Of a stretch of DNA of 55,550 nt, positions 1-8,462 are shown one piece after another. Made by a program: the position numbers and the translations under genes. The notes under the pieces are model-generated. The model worked only from the letters and a program-made list of their open reading frames with translations, was not told where the DNA came from and did not search any database. The stretch is from Enterobacteriaceae bacterium. GTDB taxonomy: Bacteria > Pseudomonadota > Gammaproteobacteria > Enterobacterales > Enterobacteriaceae. Positions within the stretch are counted from its first letter, which is position 1; each line of letters opens with the position of its first letter. The DNA is taken from assembly GCA_031253755.1 (NCBI GenBank), contig JAIRVT010000042.1, positions 1 to 55,550 of the forward strand, written 5' to 3'.

Positions 1-565
1 CTCAGGCAATTATTTTTCTGCTATTATTTTTATATTATGAAATTCATTATTAAAAGAAATCATAAACACAGGTAATTTTAATGCGATTATTTTATTCGTC
101 AGATTATTATAAGTGTGCCTGTTTTTATTATAGGAAAAGGTTTTTTTATTAAATGCAACTTAACTAAATAATATCATGTTGAATGATTTTTTTTGGTTGT
201 TGATGAATAAAAAATATTTGTATAACAACGTAAAACAATGATAATTTAGATTATCTATATGAATTTAAAGGATAATTTCACTTTGATATTTGTTAATTAA
301 ATGTTTCATAAATATTAAATATTCCTTGCATTTAGTGCTTTATTGTCATTTTATATACAGTGACTGGTGAGATATAGATATTGTCCATTGGTACTTTCGT
401 TATTGTTATAAAAGTATTCTGCGATTTTTAATTTATCGCAGGGATAATTTTTCGCGGCCAGTTATATATATTGTCATTATTTTAAATAATGAAAAAAATT
501 CCAATTCCCCATTCGTTTCGTGGCGAATATGGAGACTTCACCATTATAAAAATAGGCTCATTTTT
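1..565. other. AT-rich upstream region of the protease gene
   Basis: No coding region is supported here on either strand. The stretch is strongly AT-rich. It contains a 7-bp dyad (CTGCGAT, 9-nt spacer, ATCGCAG) at 419-441, about 125 bases before the protease start, which could be an operator or a leader stem-loop. The sequence just before the ATG at 566 has only a weak ribosome-binding match. Confidence 0.5.
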
Positions 566-3500
566 ATGAAAAAAAATAATACTGTAAAACCTATATTTTT
601 GTGGATGACATTATTTTGTGGACTATTACCTGTTCATGCTGCAATGGCAGATGGCGGGTATCAGGAACAGGGTAAGATAGGCGATCCCAATAGTTGGTTA
701 TCAACGGAATTTACCGACCAATGGGGGTTAGCCGCCATTGGCGCTCAATATGCCTATGCCCGCGGTTATACAGGGAAAGGCATTAATGTGGGCGTTTTGG
801 ATGAAGCAGTAACGCCGCATGTTGAGTTTGCGGACAAGCTGAGAAGGTTAAGCCCGGAAGACACTTGGAACTATAGTGACAATAAGCCTAGAGGCCAATG
901 GTATACTGGGCTTATTGACTTCGGTGCCCATGGTAATCATGTTTCAGGCACCATTGCTGCTAACCGGGACGGTAAAGGCATCCACGGTGTCGCATTTGAT
1001 GCGGGTTTAATTACCGGTAAATTTTTGCAGAGTGATTATAACCGCACAGAAGCTCTGATCCAGAGCAATGTTCGTGTTATCAATAATAGCTGGGGTGTTC
1101 GCCCTCCAGTTCCCAAAGATCAATGGAATGACCTCATACGTTGGCCAAATGGAACCGGGAAATATAAGCAATGGACTTTGCAAAATATCATTGATGATAT
1201 GAAGCCGATTAAAGATAAATTGGAGCAAGCAAGCCAATTACCTACACCGGAGATAAATGACGATAACGGTGATGGGATCACCAGCACCGCTGGTTTATTG
1301 CGTGCTGCCCGTAATGATAAACTCGTGGTTTTTGCTGCCGGAAATTCCAACCATTATAACCAGACTTGGCTGCATGCCGGTATGCCGTATTTCTTCCCTG
1401 ATGTGTTAAAAAACTACCTTAGCGTGGCTAACCTGACGAAAGATAAAGTTTTGAACTTATCCTCGACAATTTGCGGTTATACCGCCAGCTATTGCATATC
1501 AGCACCGGGCACCGATATTAAAAGTAGTACAGGTAATTTTATTTCGAAAACGGGTGGCAAAATCGATGAGAATGCGCTGAATAATGACGAGCTTGAGATT
1601 GACCAGACAACTTATGATACCTACACCGGTACATCAATGGCCTCTCCGCATGTCGTTGGTGCGGCGGCGGTGCTGATGCAACGCTTCCCGTATATGACCG
1701 CAGGACAAATCGCTGATGTGCTTAAAACCACCGCAACGCCTTTGACTGAGCAGCCTAAGCACGATGACGGGCTGTATACTTCAACTTTTTCGAGTAAGGA
1801 CAGGATAAATGAGTATTTTGGCTGGGGAATGCTGAACCTGAAAGATGCCATTGATGGCCCGAAAATGTTTATTACCGAAGACGATATTCCTAAGCAATTC
1901 TATATTCCCGGCTCTTACACAGAAACGCAGTTTGTTGCCAATGTTCCCGGTATCGGCGCGATTGTTGAAAAAGACACGACTGTCGAGCGAGTGTGTGACA
2001 GCATCGAATGTGAATATGACATTTGGAGCAATGATATTACCGGGCATGGCGGTCTGACGAAGATCGGTCTGGGAACGCTGGAACTTGCCGGTAAGAACAG
2101 TACCTATAAAGGCCCGACATTGGTTGAGGCAGGCCGGTTACAGCTGAATGGTTCAATTACTTCGGCTGTTACTGTACAAAAAGACGCAACATTAAGCGGT
2201 AATGGTACGGTTGGTTCACTGACTTTCAATGAAGGTTCACGTTATCTGGTGAACGTTTCACCCAACACCAACGCGCTAAGTAACCGTATTTACAGTAACG
2301 GTGAAGCGACGTTAAACGGTGGGGCTGTGGAGGTCATGCTGGAAAATCGTGACAACCTGTTGGCAAAAACAGAAGTTCGCAGCTTGCTGGGACAGCAATA
2401 CAATATCTTGCAGGCAAACAAACTTAATGGTCAGTTTGCTACCGTGACACCTAACTATTTATTCATCGGGACTAAACTGAGCCATCAGGATGATCGTGTC
2501 ATGTTAGATATCAACCGTACCCAAAAATTTGCAGATGTCGCTAACACCGCCAATCAGCGTGCAGTCGCTGGCGCTGCGGATAATTTGGCTCTGGGTCATC
2601 CTGTCTTTGAAAGTATCCTGATGTTAGATACCAAAGAACAGGCACAACAGGCATTCCAACAACTCTCTTCCGGCCAGATCCATGCGGATATGGCCGCGGC
2701 ACAAATCAACAGCAGCCGTTACCTGCGTGATACGCTGAATACCCGTCTGCGCCAGTCCAATGGCGGCGTGACATCTCAGGATATCAAAACCGACCAAAAT
2801 GGCGTCTGGGCACAAATTACCAGTAACTGGCAGCGTGCGGATAACCGCAGTGATATCGATGGTTATCGCATGTCTGATTACGGCGTATTACTGGGTGCGG
2901 ATAAAGAGCTGGCGAATGACTGGCGTGTCGGTGTGGCGACCGGTTATACCCGCTCTTCTCTGCGCGGCAGCGGTAACACCAAAGCCTCCAGCAACAATTT
3001 CCATCTGGCGATGTATGGCAGCAAACAAATTGATGCGTTGGCATTGCGGACGGGTGCGGCCTATAGCTGGCATCGTTTTGATACCGAGCGTTCTGTTGCC
3101 TATAGCAATCAATTCGATAATCTGAAAGCGAAATATAATGCCTACACCGGTCAGTTATTTACTGAAGCTGCGTATGGTATAACAACTTCCGCGCTGAATA
3201 TGGAACCGTTTGCTAACCTGTCTTACGTGAATTTCCGCAATGACGGTATCAATGAACATGGCGGTGCGGCGGCATTGCATGGCAAGAAACAGTCGAAAAA
3301 TGCCACTTACTCAACATTGGGCCTGCGTGTTGATCAACAATGGCAGGTTAAGGATAAATTGGCCGTCGGTGTGTATGGTGAATTAGGCTGGCAACATCAG
3401 TTCGGCAAGGTAGCGCGTGATCGCAAGTTAATGTTCAGCAACAGCAACGCAGATTTTACTATCAACAGCGTAGCAGCAGCGCGCAATGCAGCTGTGGTTA

Positions 3501-3619
3501 AAGCGGGAACGACGTTGAATCTTAATGAAAACACCAAATTCTCGCTGGGATATAACGGCGTTTTATCCAGTGGTCATAAAGATAATGGCGTCGCCCTGAA
3601 TGTGAACTGGAATTTCTAA
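566..3619 (+). CDS. Subtilisin-like serine protease autotransporter
   Basis: The protein of 1017 residues starts with a Sec signal peptide (about residues 1-28, ending AAMA). A peptidase S8 domain follows, with catalytic Asp79 (GVLDEAV), His122 (GAHGNHVSGT), oxyanion Asn260 (FAAGN) and Ser357 (GTSMASPH). A linker with a passenger-associated repeat (around 495-540, motif TKIGLGTLELAG) leads to an autotransporter beta-barrel from about residue 745, ending in the usual terminal Phe. Type Va autotransporters of this sort export the protease to the cell surface, and such serine proteases often process themselves or other surface proteins. The substrate cannot be read from sequence. It appears monocistronic and is followed by a strong hairpin. 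The family and the catalytic triad are clear; a virulence role is inference. Confidence 0.93.
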   Translation: MKKNNTVKPIFLWMTLFCGLLPVHAAMADGGYQEQGKIGDPNSWLSTEFTDQWGLAAIGAQYAYARGYTGKGINVGVLDEAVTPHVEFADKLRRLSPEDTWNYSDNKPRGQWYTGLIDFGAHGNHVSGTIAANRDGKGIHGVAFDAGLITGKFLQSDYNRTEALIQSNVRVINNSWGVRPPVPKDQWNDLIRWPNGTGKYKQWTLQNIIDDMKPIKDKLEQASQLPTPEINDDNGDGITSTAGLLRAARNDKLVVFAAGNSNHYNQTWLHAGMPYFFPDVLKNYLSVANLTKDKVLNLSSTICGYTASYCISAPGTDIKSSTGNFISKTGGKIDENALNNDELEIDQTTYDTYTGTSMASPHVVGAAAVLMQRFPYMTAGQIADVLKTTATPLTEQPKHDDGLYTSTFSSKDRINEYFGWGMLNLKDAIDGPKMFITEDDIPKQFYIPGSYTETQFVANVPGIGAIVEKDTTVERVCDSIECEYDIWSNDITGHGGLTKIGLGTLELAGKNSTYKGPTLVEAGRLQLNGSITSAVTVQKDATLSGNGTVGSLTFNEGSRYLVNVSPNTNALSNRIYSNGEATLNGGAVEVMLENRDNLLAKTEVRSLLGQQYNILQANKLNGQFATVTPNYLFIGTKLSHQDDRVMLDINRTQKFADVANTANQRAVAGAADNLALGHPVFESILMLDTKEQAQQAFQQLSSGQIHADMAAAQINSSRYLRDTLNTRLRQSNGGVTSQDIKTDQNGVWAQITSNWQRADNRSDIDGYRMSDYGVLLGADKELANDWRVGVATGYTRSSLRGSGNTKASSNNFHLAMYGSKQIDALALRTGAAYSWHRFDTERSVAYSNQFDNLKAKYNAYTGQLFTEAAYGITTSALNMEPFANLSYVNFRNDGINEHGGAAALHGKKQSKNATYSTLGLRVDQQWQVKDKLAVGVYGELGWQHQFGKVARDRKLMFSNSNADFTINSVAAARNAAVVKAGTTLNLNENTKFSLGYNGVLSSGHKDNGVALNVNWNF

Positions 3620-3658
3620 GCCGTAACATCAATAATTAATAAGTTGTTAAATTAACCG

Positions 3659-3683
3659 CTGGGCAATAGATTCTATTGCCCAG
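3659..3683 (+). terminator. Hairpin after the protease gene
   Basis: A perfect 11-bp stem (CTGGGCAATAG / CTATTGCCCAG) with a 3-nt loop lies 40 bases after the protease stop. No T-run follows, so it may stabilise the 3' end or act as a Rho-assisted terminator. Confidence 0.5.
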
Positions 3684-3797
3684 ATTCATCCCGCTAAAAC
3701 GCTACTTTCTATTCACCTCTTCGGTTTTTCCATCTTCCTTTATCGACTGTTCTTCACTTGACTGTTACCCGTATTCCTATTTTCAGGAGGCTTAAAC

Positions 3798-5054
3798 ATG
3801 CCATCACGTGTTACTTCGCCGGTAATTTCCCCTATGATTTTACCGGTGTTTTCGCTTGCGGTATTTTTTACTGGCGCAACCGAATTTATGTTATCTCCCA
3901 TGCTCCAGCCACTGGCTACCGCATTTAAAACAACACCCGATAAAGCAGCTTGGCTGGTATCCGGTTACGCCCTCGCCTATGCGCTTGCCGCACCCGTTTT
4001 GGGTTGGTTGTCTGATCGGGTCAGTCGCCATAACGTGCTGGTGGCGTCTTTACTGTTTCTTGCGTTTGATGGCGTGGCATTGACTTTCGCTCCCAACCTA
4101 GAAACTGCCATTGGGTTACGTATTTTTGGCGGAATTGCTTCAGCGGCTTTAGTTCCGACTATTTTTGCGTTAGTGGCGGAGATCTTACCTTCAAGCGATC
4201 TACCTTCAAACGATCGACTCTCAAACAAGCAAGCCTCAGCGATGGGCGTGGTTATGTTGGGTATGACCGCAGGTATTGCTACCGGGCCTGTCTTTGCCGG
4301 AATATTGACGGAAGTGTTTAATTGGCGAATTCCATTTCTGCTGAATGCCGCAGGCTGTCTTTTGCTCTGCTTTTTAAGCCGGAAGCTGATTTTAACGCTA
4401 AAAAATATTCCGCCACGATCTCCCAAAACCCGCTTTCATGCGGAAAAAACGAAATCTCGGGCACTAACGTTTCACTGGCTATATCGGGAAAAAGTCATCC
4501 TGCCTCTTATCGCAAAAGGGTTTTGGAATGGTACGGCGGTATCTGCGTTTATTTTGGCCGGAGAAGTTTTGCGACAACATTATGATTTAGCCACGGGCGC
4601 GGTGGGTGTATCTGTTTCTGCATTTGGTATCGGCCTTGGCTTGGGAAACCTTTCTGTTACAGTAGTGAAACGCCTGCCTGTCCGGGATGAATCGCTTCTG
4701 CTGTCAGCTGTCATCGTGCTTTTGGTTGCCTGCTCTGCATTTATGTTGCTGCCGTTGTCCATCGCTTTTAGCCTGTGTTGCCTGATGTTATGGGGATGCA
4801 CGCTTGGTTTTGCGGCACCTGTCAGCACATCTATTCTGGCAAACCGGGCACGACAAAATAAAGGCCAGATACTGGCAATATCAGAAAGTTTGAATAATCT
4901 GGTTATTTTGGTTTTACTTCCCATCGCAACGATGCAGCTCGTTCGGCATGGCGTTATCATCACAATGGTCATATTGGGAAGCGGCCTGATGACAGGAATT
5001 GTATTGATGATGAAAGACATTTCAGTGACACCGTCACCTTTTTGGAAGAAATAG
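3798..5054 (+). CDS. MFS transporter (drug/metabolite efflux type)
   Basis: The protein of 418 residues has about 12 hydrophobic segments. It has the major-facilitator loop signature GWLSDRVSRHNVL after the second helix and a hydrophobic N-terminal segment with FTGATEFMLSPML, typical of the DHA1 (AraJ/YdeA-like) proton-coupled exporters. A strong Shine-Dalgarno (CAGGAGG) sits 7 bases before the ATG, which fixes the start. The central loop carries an in-frame triplicated 15-bp unit (4186-4230) encoding LPSSDLPSNDRLSNK. The substrate is unknown. The gene stands alone, between the protease and the inverted repeat that opens the next accessory segment. Confidence 0.85.
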   Translation: MPSRVTSPVISPMILPVFSLAVFFTGATEFMLSPMLQPLATAFKTTPDKAAWLVSGYALAYALAAPVLGWLSDRVSRHNVLVASLLFLAFDGVALTFAPNLETAIGLRIFGGIASAALVPTIFALVAEILPSSDLPSNDRLSNKQASAMGVVMLGMTAGIATGPVFAGILTEVFNWRIPFLLNAAGCLLLCFLSRKLILTLKNIPPRSPKTRFHAEKTKSRALTFHWLYREKVILPLIAKGFWNGTAVSAFILAGEVLRQHYDLATGAVGVSVSAFGIGLGLGNLSVTVVKRLPVRDESLLLSAVIVLLVACSAFMLLPLSIAFSLCCLMLWGCTLGFAAPVSTSILANRARQNKGQILAISESLNNLVILVLLPIATMQLVRHGVIITMVILGSGLMTGIVLMMKDISVTPSPFWKK

Positions 5055-5103
5055 GCGATTTTTATTTTTTATTTTCCAAATTACCTGTTCCAAAATCACA
5101 GGA

Positions 5104-5171
5104 TGGGGTATTGCGCCGAATTCAGCGAAAAGTTCCATGAATGACATTAAATCAAATAAATTCAATTTATT
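5104..5171 (-). repeat. Left copy of a 68-nt inverted repeat flanking an accessory segment
   Basis: Read on the minus strand, this matches 11683-11750 on the plus strand without gaps. The 40-base core (5104-5143) agrees at 37 of 40 positions by eye. The remaining 28 bases agree at about 20. It does not code for anything I recognise. Confidence 0.75.
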
Positions 5172-5199
5172 ATGGCTGTTGATGTTTTAAGGTCATAAT

Positions 5200-5390
5200 T
5201 CAATCAACCCACATCGGCAACCAGACAACGATAAATGCCAGTGACACCATGCTGGCATAATTCCGTTCGTGAACCTGCCCCCCAGAAAATTCAAAATGAA
5301 CGGGCAATCCTCCACTATCTATTCTAAATGGATCTTGGTTGAGCGTCCGCCACGGCTTTTACCAATGCTTCATCCTCATCTGACGCGACG
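5200..5390 (-). pseudogene. IS5-family transposase remnant
   Basis: On the minus strand one frame reads SIGKSRGGRSTKIHLE and then stops. The next frame continues SGGLPVHFEFSGGQVHE, joined directly to RNYASMVSLAFIVVWLPM and a stop. The pieces GKSRGGRSTKIH, LPVxFxxSGGQVHD and RNYxSMVxLAxxxxWLP are hallmarks of IS5-family (IS427-group) DDE transposases, from memory. The relic has both a frameshift and an internal deletion that removes the part between the GGQVHD motif and the C-terminal helix, so it is inactive. Confidence 0.7.
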
Positions 5391-5416
5391 CCCAGGCCCT
5401 AGTCTAAATAAGGTGA

Positions 5417-6205
5417 TTACACGACGATGTGAACGATATTTTTAGCCAGAAAATTCACCATTTCTTCCAAAATTTCATCTGATTTTTCAAGAATAGGAAT
5501 ATGAGCAGCATTCCGTAGTATTACCAGCTTTCCCCCACGAGCAATCGCCAATTCTTGTGCGGCAGCAGGTGTAGCAACAAGATCATTTTCGCCGACTAAC
5601 ACCAGTACAGGAACTTTCTTATTCTTTGGTTGCTCCAGTTTAAGTTGCGATAGTGCCTCAGCGCACCTCGCATAACCTTCAGCTGAAGTACGACATAGCA
5701 TCTGTTTCATTCCTCTCCCCGATGGTGTGTCACGAAATTTTGGCGTTACCCAACGTGAGAAAATGTCTTGAATTCGATGCTCTAAGCCGCGGTTGAAGAT
5801 ATCATTGGCCATTGTACTCCAGATAGACGGTGAAGCTGGTGCAAGATAGGTATCAATAAGTACCATTGACAATAGCCGATCGGGAACACTGTCGGCTAAA
5901 TGTTGGGCGATCAATCCACCGATCGATACACCCGCTACCGAAAACACATCTATTCCGAAATAATTCACAACATCGAGTACATCTTTGGATAAATCCTCAA
6001 TGAGAAAAGGAGTTGGCCCAACTTCACTAAGACCATGCCCTCGCATATCCAGACGCAATACACGATAATTTTTAGCTAAAGTTGAAATCAGTGGATCCCA
6101 AAGATGTAAATTCGTCCCAAGTGAATGAAGTAACACCAGAACAGGAGCGCTACTGGAGCCTTGTAAATTAACATGCAATATTAATTCACCGGATTTCATA
6201 AACAT
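5417..6205 (-). CDS. Alpha/beta hydrolase, enol-lactonase-like
   Basis: The protein of 262 residues has an alpha/beta-hydrolase fold with nucleophile Ser94 (GVSIGG), acid Asp208 (GENDLVATP) and His235 (NAAHIPILE). It also has the oxyanion strand motif LLHSLG near residue 27 and the RGHG motif near 55. The overall pattern resembles 3-oxoadipate enol-lactonase (PcaD) and related esterases. The open frame extends to a GTG at 6295, but the ATG at 6205 is preferred because TAGGAG lies 8 bases before it and the fold begins there. It is the last gene of the YrdC/GAPDH/PEP operon, so it may hydrolyse an ester, lactone or carbamate intermediate of that pathway. The substrate is unknown. Confidence 0.85.
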   Translation of the reverse strand: MFMKSGELILHVNLQGSSSAPVLVLLHSLGTNLHLWDPLISTLAKNYRVLRLDMRGHGLSEVGPTPFLIEDLSKDVLDVVNYFGIDVFSVAGVSIGGLIAQHLADSVPDRLLSMVLIDTYLAPASPSIWSTMANDIFNRGLEHRIQDIFSRWVTPKFRDTPSGRGMKQMLCRTSAEGYARCAEALSQLKLEQPKNKKVPVLVLVGENDLVATPAAAQELAIARGGKLVILRNAAHIPILEKSDEILEEMVNFLAKNIVHIVV

Positions 6206-6284
6206 ATTTAAATCTCCTAACCTAATTAAACAACACAGCCAAGAAGAGAAAGCTATTATTGAATGTCTAGGTTTCATGAAACAC

Positions 6285-7238
6285 TCAGTTATCACGAACG
6301 GGAATAGCTACTTTTTTGGCAGTACGGTAGCGTAAATACAGGTTATTGAGGAGCAGTGCAGAACCTGTGATGCAAGCGCCAGCAATTTCAGGAGTACTTG
6401 GTTTTAATCCAGTCATCGCTGAAATTGAGAACGCGGTGATGGGGACAATATCCATGAATAAGACGCCGTTAAAGGGCGTTAAAATTTTATTACCAATATT
6501 CCAGCACAGGATCCCAATGAAGCCAGCAATAAAAGCTGTGTAGATTACATGTGGAATAACAAACACAAAATCACGGATGGCAGGTACGGGTACAATACCA
6601 CTGGCATACAATATACCGTTCAACACCAGTATACTTATCACTCCTAGGCAAGTTGTCAACGCCGTGTATTTTAACGGTGACCAAGTAGGAAAAAATGAAG
6701 CGCCTACAGTATAAATCACCCAACACAATGCACCAAGAATGATAAGTCCGTTTGCTGTGTAACTGGAAGGCATATCGAACAAACTTCCATAATGACCTTT
6801 AGTAATAACGGTCATTACCCCGAAGAAAGACATCAGGATTAATCCAATAGATATGGCCGGAGGTGCGACTTTGCGTAATACCCAGTTCACAAGAATGCCA
6901 AGCATTGGCATAGTTGCCATCATGATGGAGGCTGTTAATGCGCCCGTTTTTCCCGACATTTGTTGGCCTAAAAAGACAAAATAGCCAAAACCAACGAACC
7001 CCACAGAACCCAGTAACCAGACTAAACCTATACGTTCACCCTTTAGGCTTAAACCTTGATTTCCTTCACGTAAAAATAGTGCGATTAACAATGCAATACC
7101 CGCGAAGCCATAGCGTAATAATGTGAATGTATAAGGATCGATACGTGTAAGAGCGCTGGTCATGATCGGAAATGTTCCTCCCCAGGATATGGTGGCGATC
7201 AGACAGCAGATTACACCCGTAGAATAAGAGTTTTTCAT
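6285..7238 (-). CDS. EamA/DMT-family transporter
   Basis: The protein of 317 residues has ten hydrophobic segments in two repeats of five, as in the EamA (drug/metabolite transporter) family. The N-terminal repeat includes SWGGTFPIM, and the start of the second repeat is near LIILGALCWVIYTVG. Members export amino acids and other small metabolites from the inner membrane. It lies 33 bases after the PEP-utilising enzyme gene and 79 bases before the hydrolase, on the same strand, so it most likely exports the product of the operon. That role is inference. Confidence 0.85.
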   Translation of the reverse strand: MKNSYSTGVICCLIATISWGGTFPIMTSALTRIDPYTFTLLRYGFAGIALLIALFLREGNQGLSLKGERIGLVWLLGSVGFVGFGYFVFLGQQMSGKTGALTASIMMATMPMLGILVNWVLRKVAPPAISIGLILMSFFGVMTVITKGHYGSLFDMPSSYTANGLIILGALCWVIYTVGASFFPTWSPLKYTALTTCLGVISILVLNGILYASGIVPVPAIRDFVFVIPHVIYTAFIAGFIGILCWNIGNKILTPFNGVLFMDIVPITAFSISAMTGLKPSTPEIAGACITGSALLLNNLYLRYRTAKKVAIPVRDN

Positions 7239-7271
7239 ATCTCTATGACACCTATGTTTAGGTAAGCCGAA

Positions 7272-8459
7272 TCATAATGCAGATTTTTTACTAGATAGAT
7301 AAAATATCGAGCTAAGCTCGTTGACTTGGGCAGAGCAAATGAGCTCGCCAACGCCAGCTTGCAATAACTCTGTCATAATCATTTCATTACGGCGAACTTC
7401 ACCGCACACAAATGTATGAACACCATGCTCTCGAGCACATGCAACGACTCTACGTAGCAGGCGGATATTCGCGTTACTGGTTGGTGACACAGAAAGAGCT
7501 TGATTATTGCGGCAAACTCCATTGAATAGGGAAAAAAGATCTGACGTACCAATAGCCATGAAATCGACCTTTGACGTCGTGAACAAATCATCAAGTTCTT
7601 CTGCGATTGCTGGAACTTCCAGTGTAAATCCAAGCTCAACATGAGAACGTTGTATTCCAGCTTCTTCCACCATATCGACGAATGAAGTATATTCGTCGAT
7701 GGTAGAAATGAACGGCGCACTGATTTTAATAGGTGTGTCGAATTCTTCCTGAAAGCGACGAATAGCTGCTAATTCTGGTTTCCACTGTTTCATGCAACGT
7801 GGTCCACGTACACCCATGTCTGGGTTCATTTCTGAGGGAGTATTGATCCCAACTTCGGTAAGCTCAGATGTAGTAAGGTCAGATAAAACGCAGCGGATAC
7901 TTGACCAGCCCTGCTTGCCCAGCTCGGTTAATTGCTCGCACAAAAACGCCTCAATTCGGTTAGGGTTATCATAAGCTGATGGTTCCTGACTAAAGAGTTG
8001 GAAAAGGCAGAATTTAAATCTGAAGTACCCTAACGACTTGACTCCGAATCTACGATAGATTGCAAGGTTTCTCTGATTAAGTACTGAGCAGATCGCACTG
8101 ACTGGCACTTCCTCCTTAATAGTTGTTAGGCCATCTTTGTTGACAAGACATCTACTTATCTCGTCTGGCTCACTTTCGTTACACACAACTAATCCAATAC
8201 CAGATTCATGGAGCATCTTTCGGGCGTGATCCGAAAATTCGTTCTTGGTTACAACAACAGACCTTATTGATGGGTCTGCTATAATTTTACTTGCAATCGC
8301 ACAATCAAGGTTTGGTATAAAAAGAATATGTTCCAAACCATCCAAAAGTTCGCCAGGTGAGTGCGTAATGGTACCCACTGTTTCAGGCTCTGGGGTGATA
8401 ATAGTTTTGCCTGCGGCTCTCCACGCAGTTGGTTTATTCATAAGTTCTGAAGTAATCAT
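7272..8459 (-). CDS. PEP-utilising half-enzyme: phosphohistidine swivel plus PEP-binding barrel
   Basis: The protein of 395 residues resembles the C-terminal two thirds of PTS enzyme I, PEP synthase and pyruvate phosphate dikinase. Around residues 65-95 is a swivel-like segment with His78 (NEFSDHARKML), where the families have TSHAAIVAR. The TIM-barrel part keeps the PEP/Mg residues: Arg147 (GYFRFKF, compare GLLRTEF), Arg218 (NPDMGVRGPR), Glu281 (GFTLEVPA), Asp307 (IGTSDL) and Cys352 (VCGE). There is no N-terminal ATP-grasp or HPr-binding domain. It starts 3 bases after the GAPDH-like gene with AAGGA upstream. A PEP-dependent phosphotransfer or pyruvyl chemistry in a small-molecule pathway is inferred. 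The phosphoryl acceptor is unknown. Confidence 0.75.
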   Translation of the reverse strand: MITSELMNKPTAWRAAGKTIITPEPETVGTITHSPGELLDGLEHILFIPNLDCAIASKIIADPSIRSVVVTKNEFSDHARKMLHESGIGLVVCNESEPDEISRCLVNKDGLTTIKEEVPVSAICSVLNQRNLAIYRRFGVKSLGYFRFKFCLFQLFSQEPSAYDNPNRIEAFLCEQLTELGKQGWSSIRCVLSDLTTSELTEVGINTPSEMNPDMGVRGPRCMKQWKPELAAIRRFQEEFDTPIKISAPFISTIDEYTSFVDMVEEAGIQRSHVELGFTLEVPAIAEELDDLFTTSKVDFMAIGTSDLFSLFNGVCRNNQALSVSPTSNANIRLLRRVVACAREHGVHTFVCGEVRRNEMIMTELLQAGVGELICSAQVNELSSIFYLSSKKSAL

Positions 8460-8462
8460 TTT

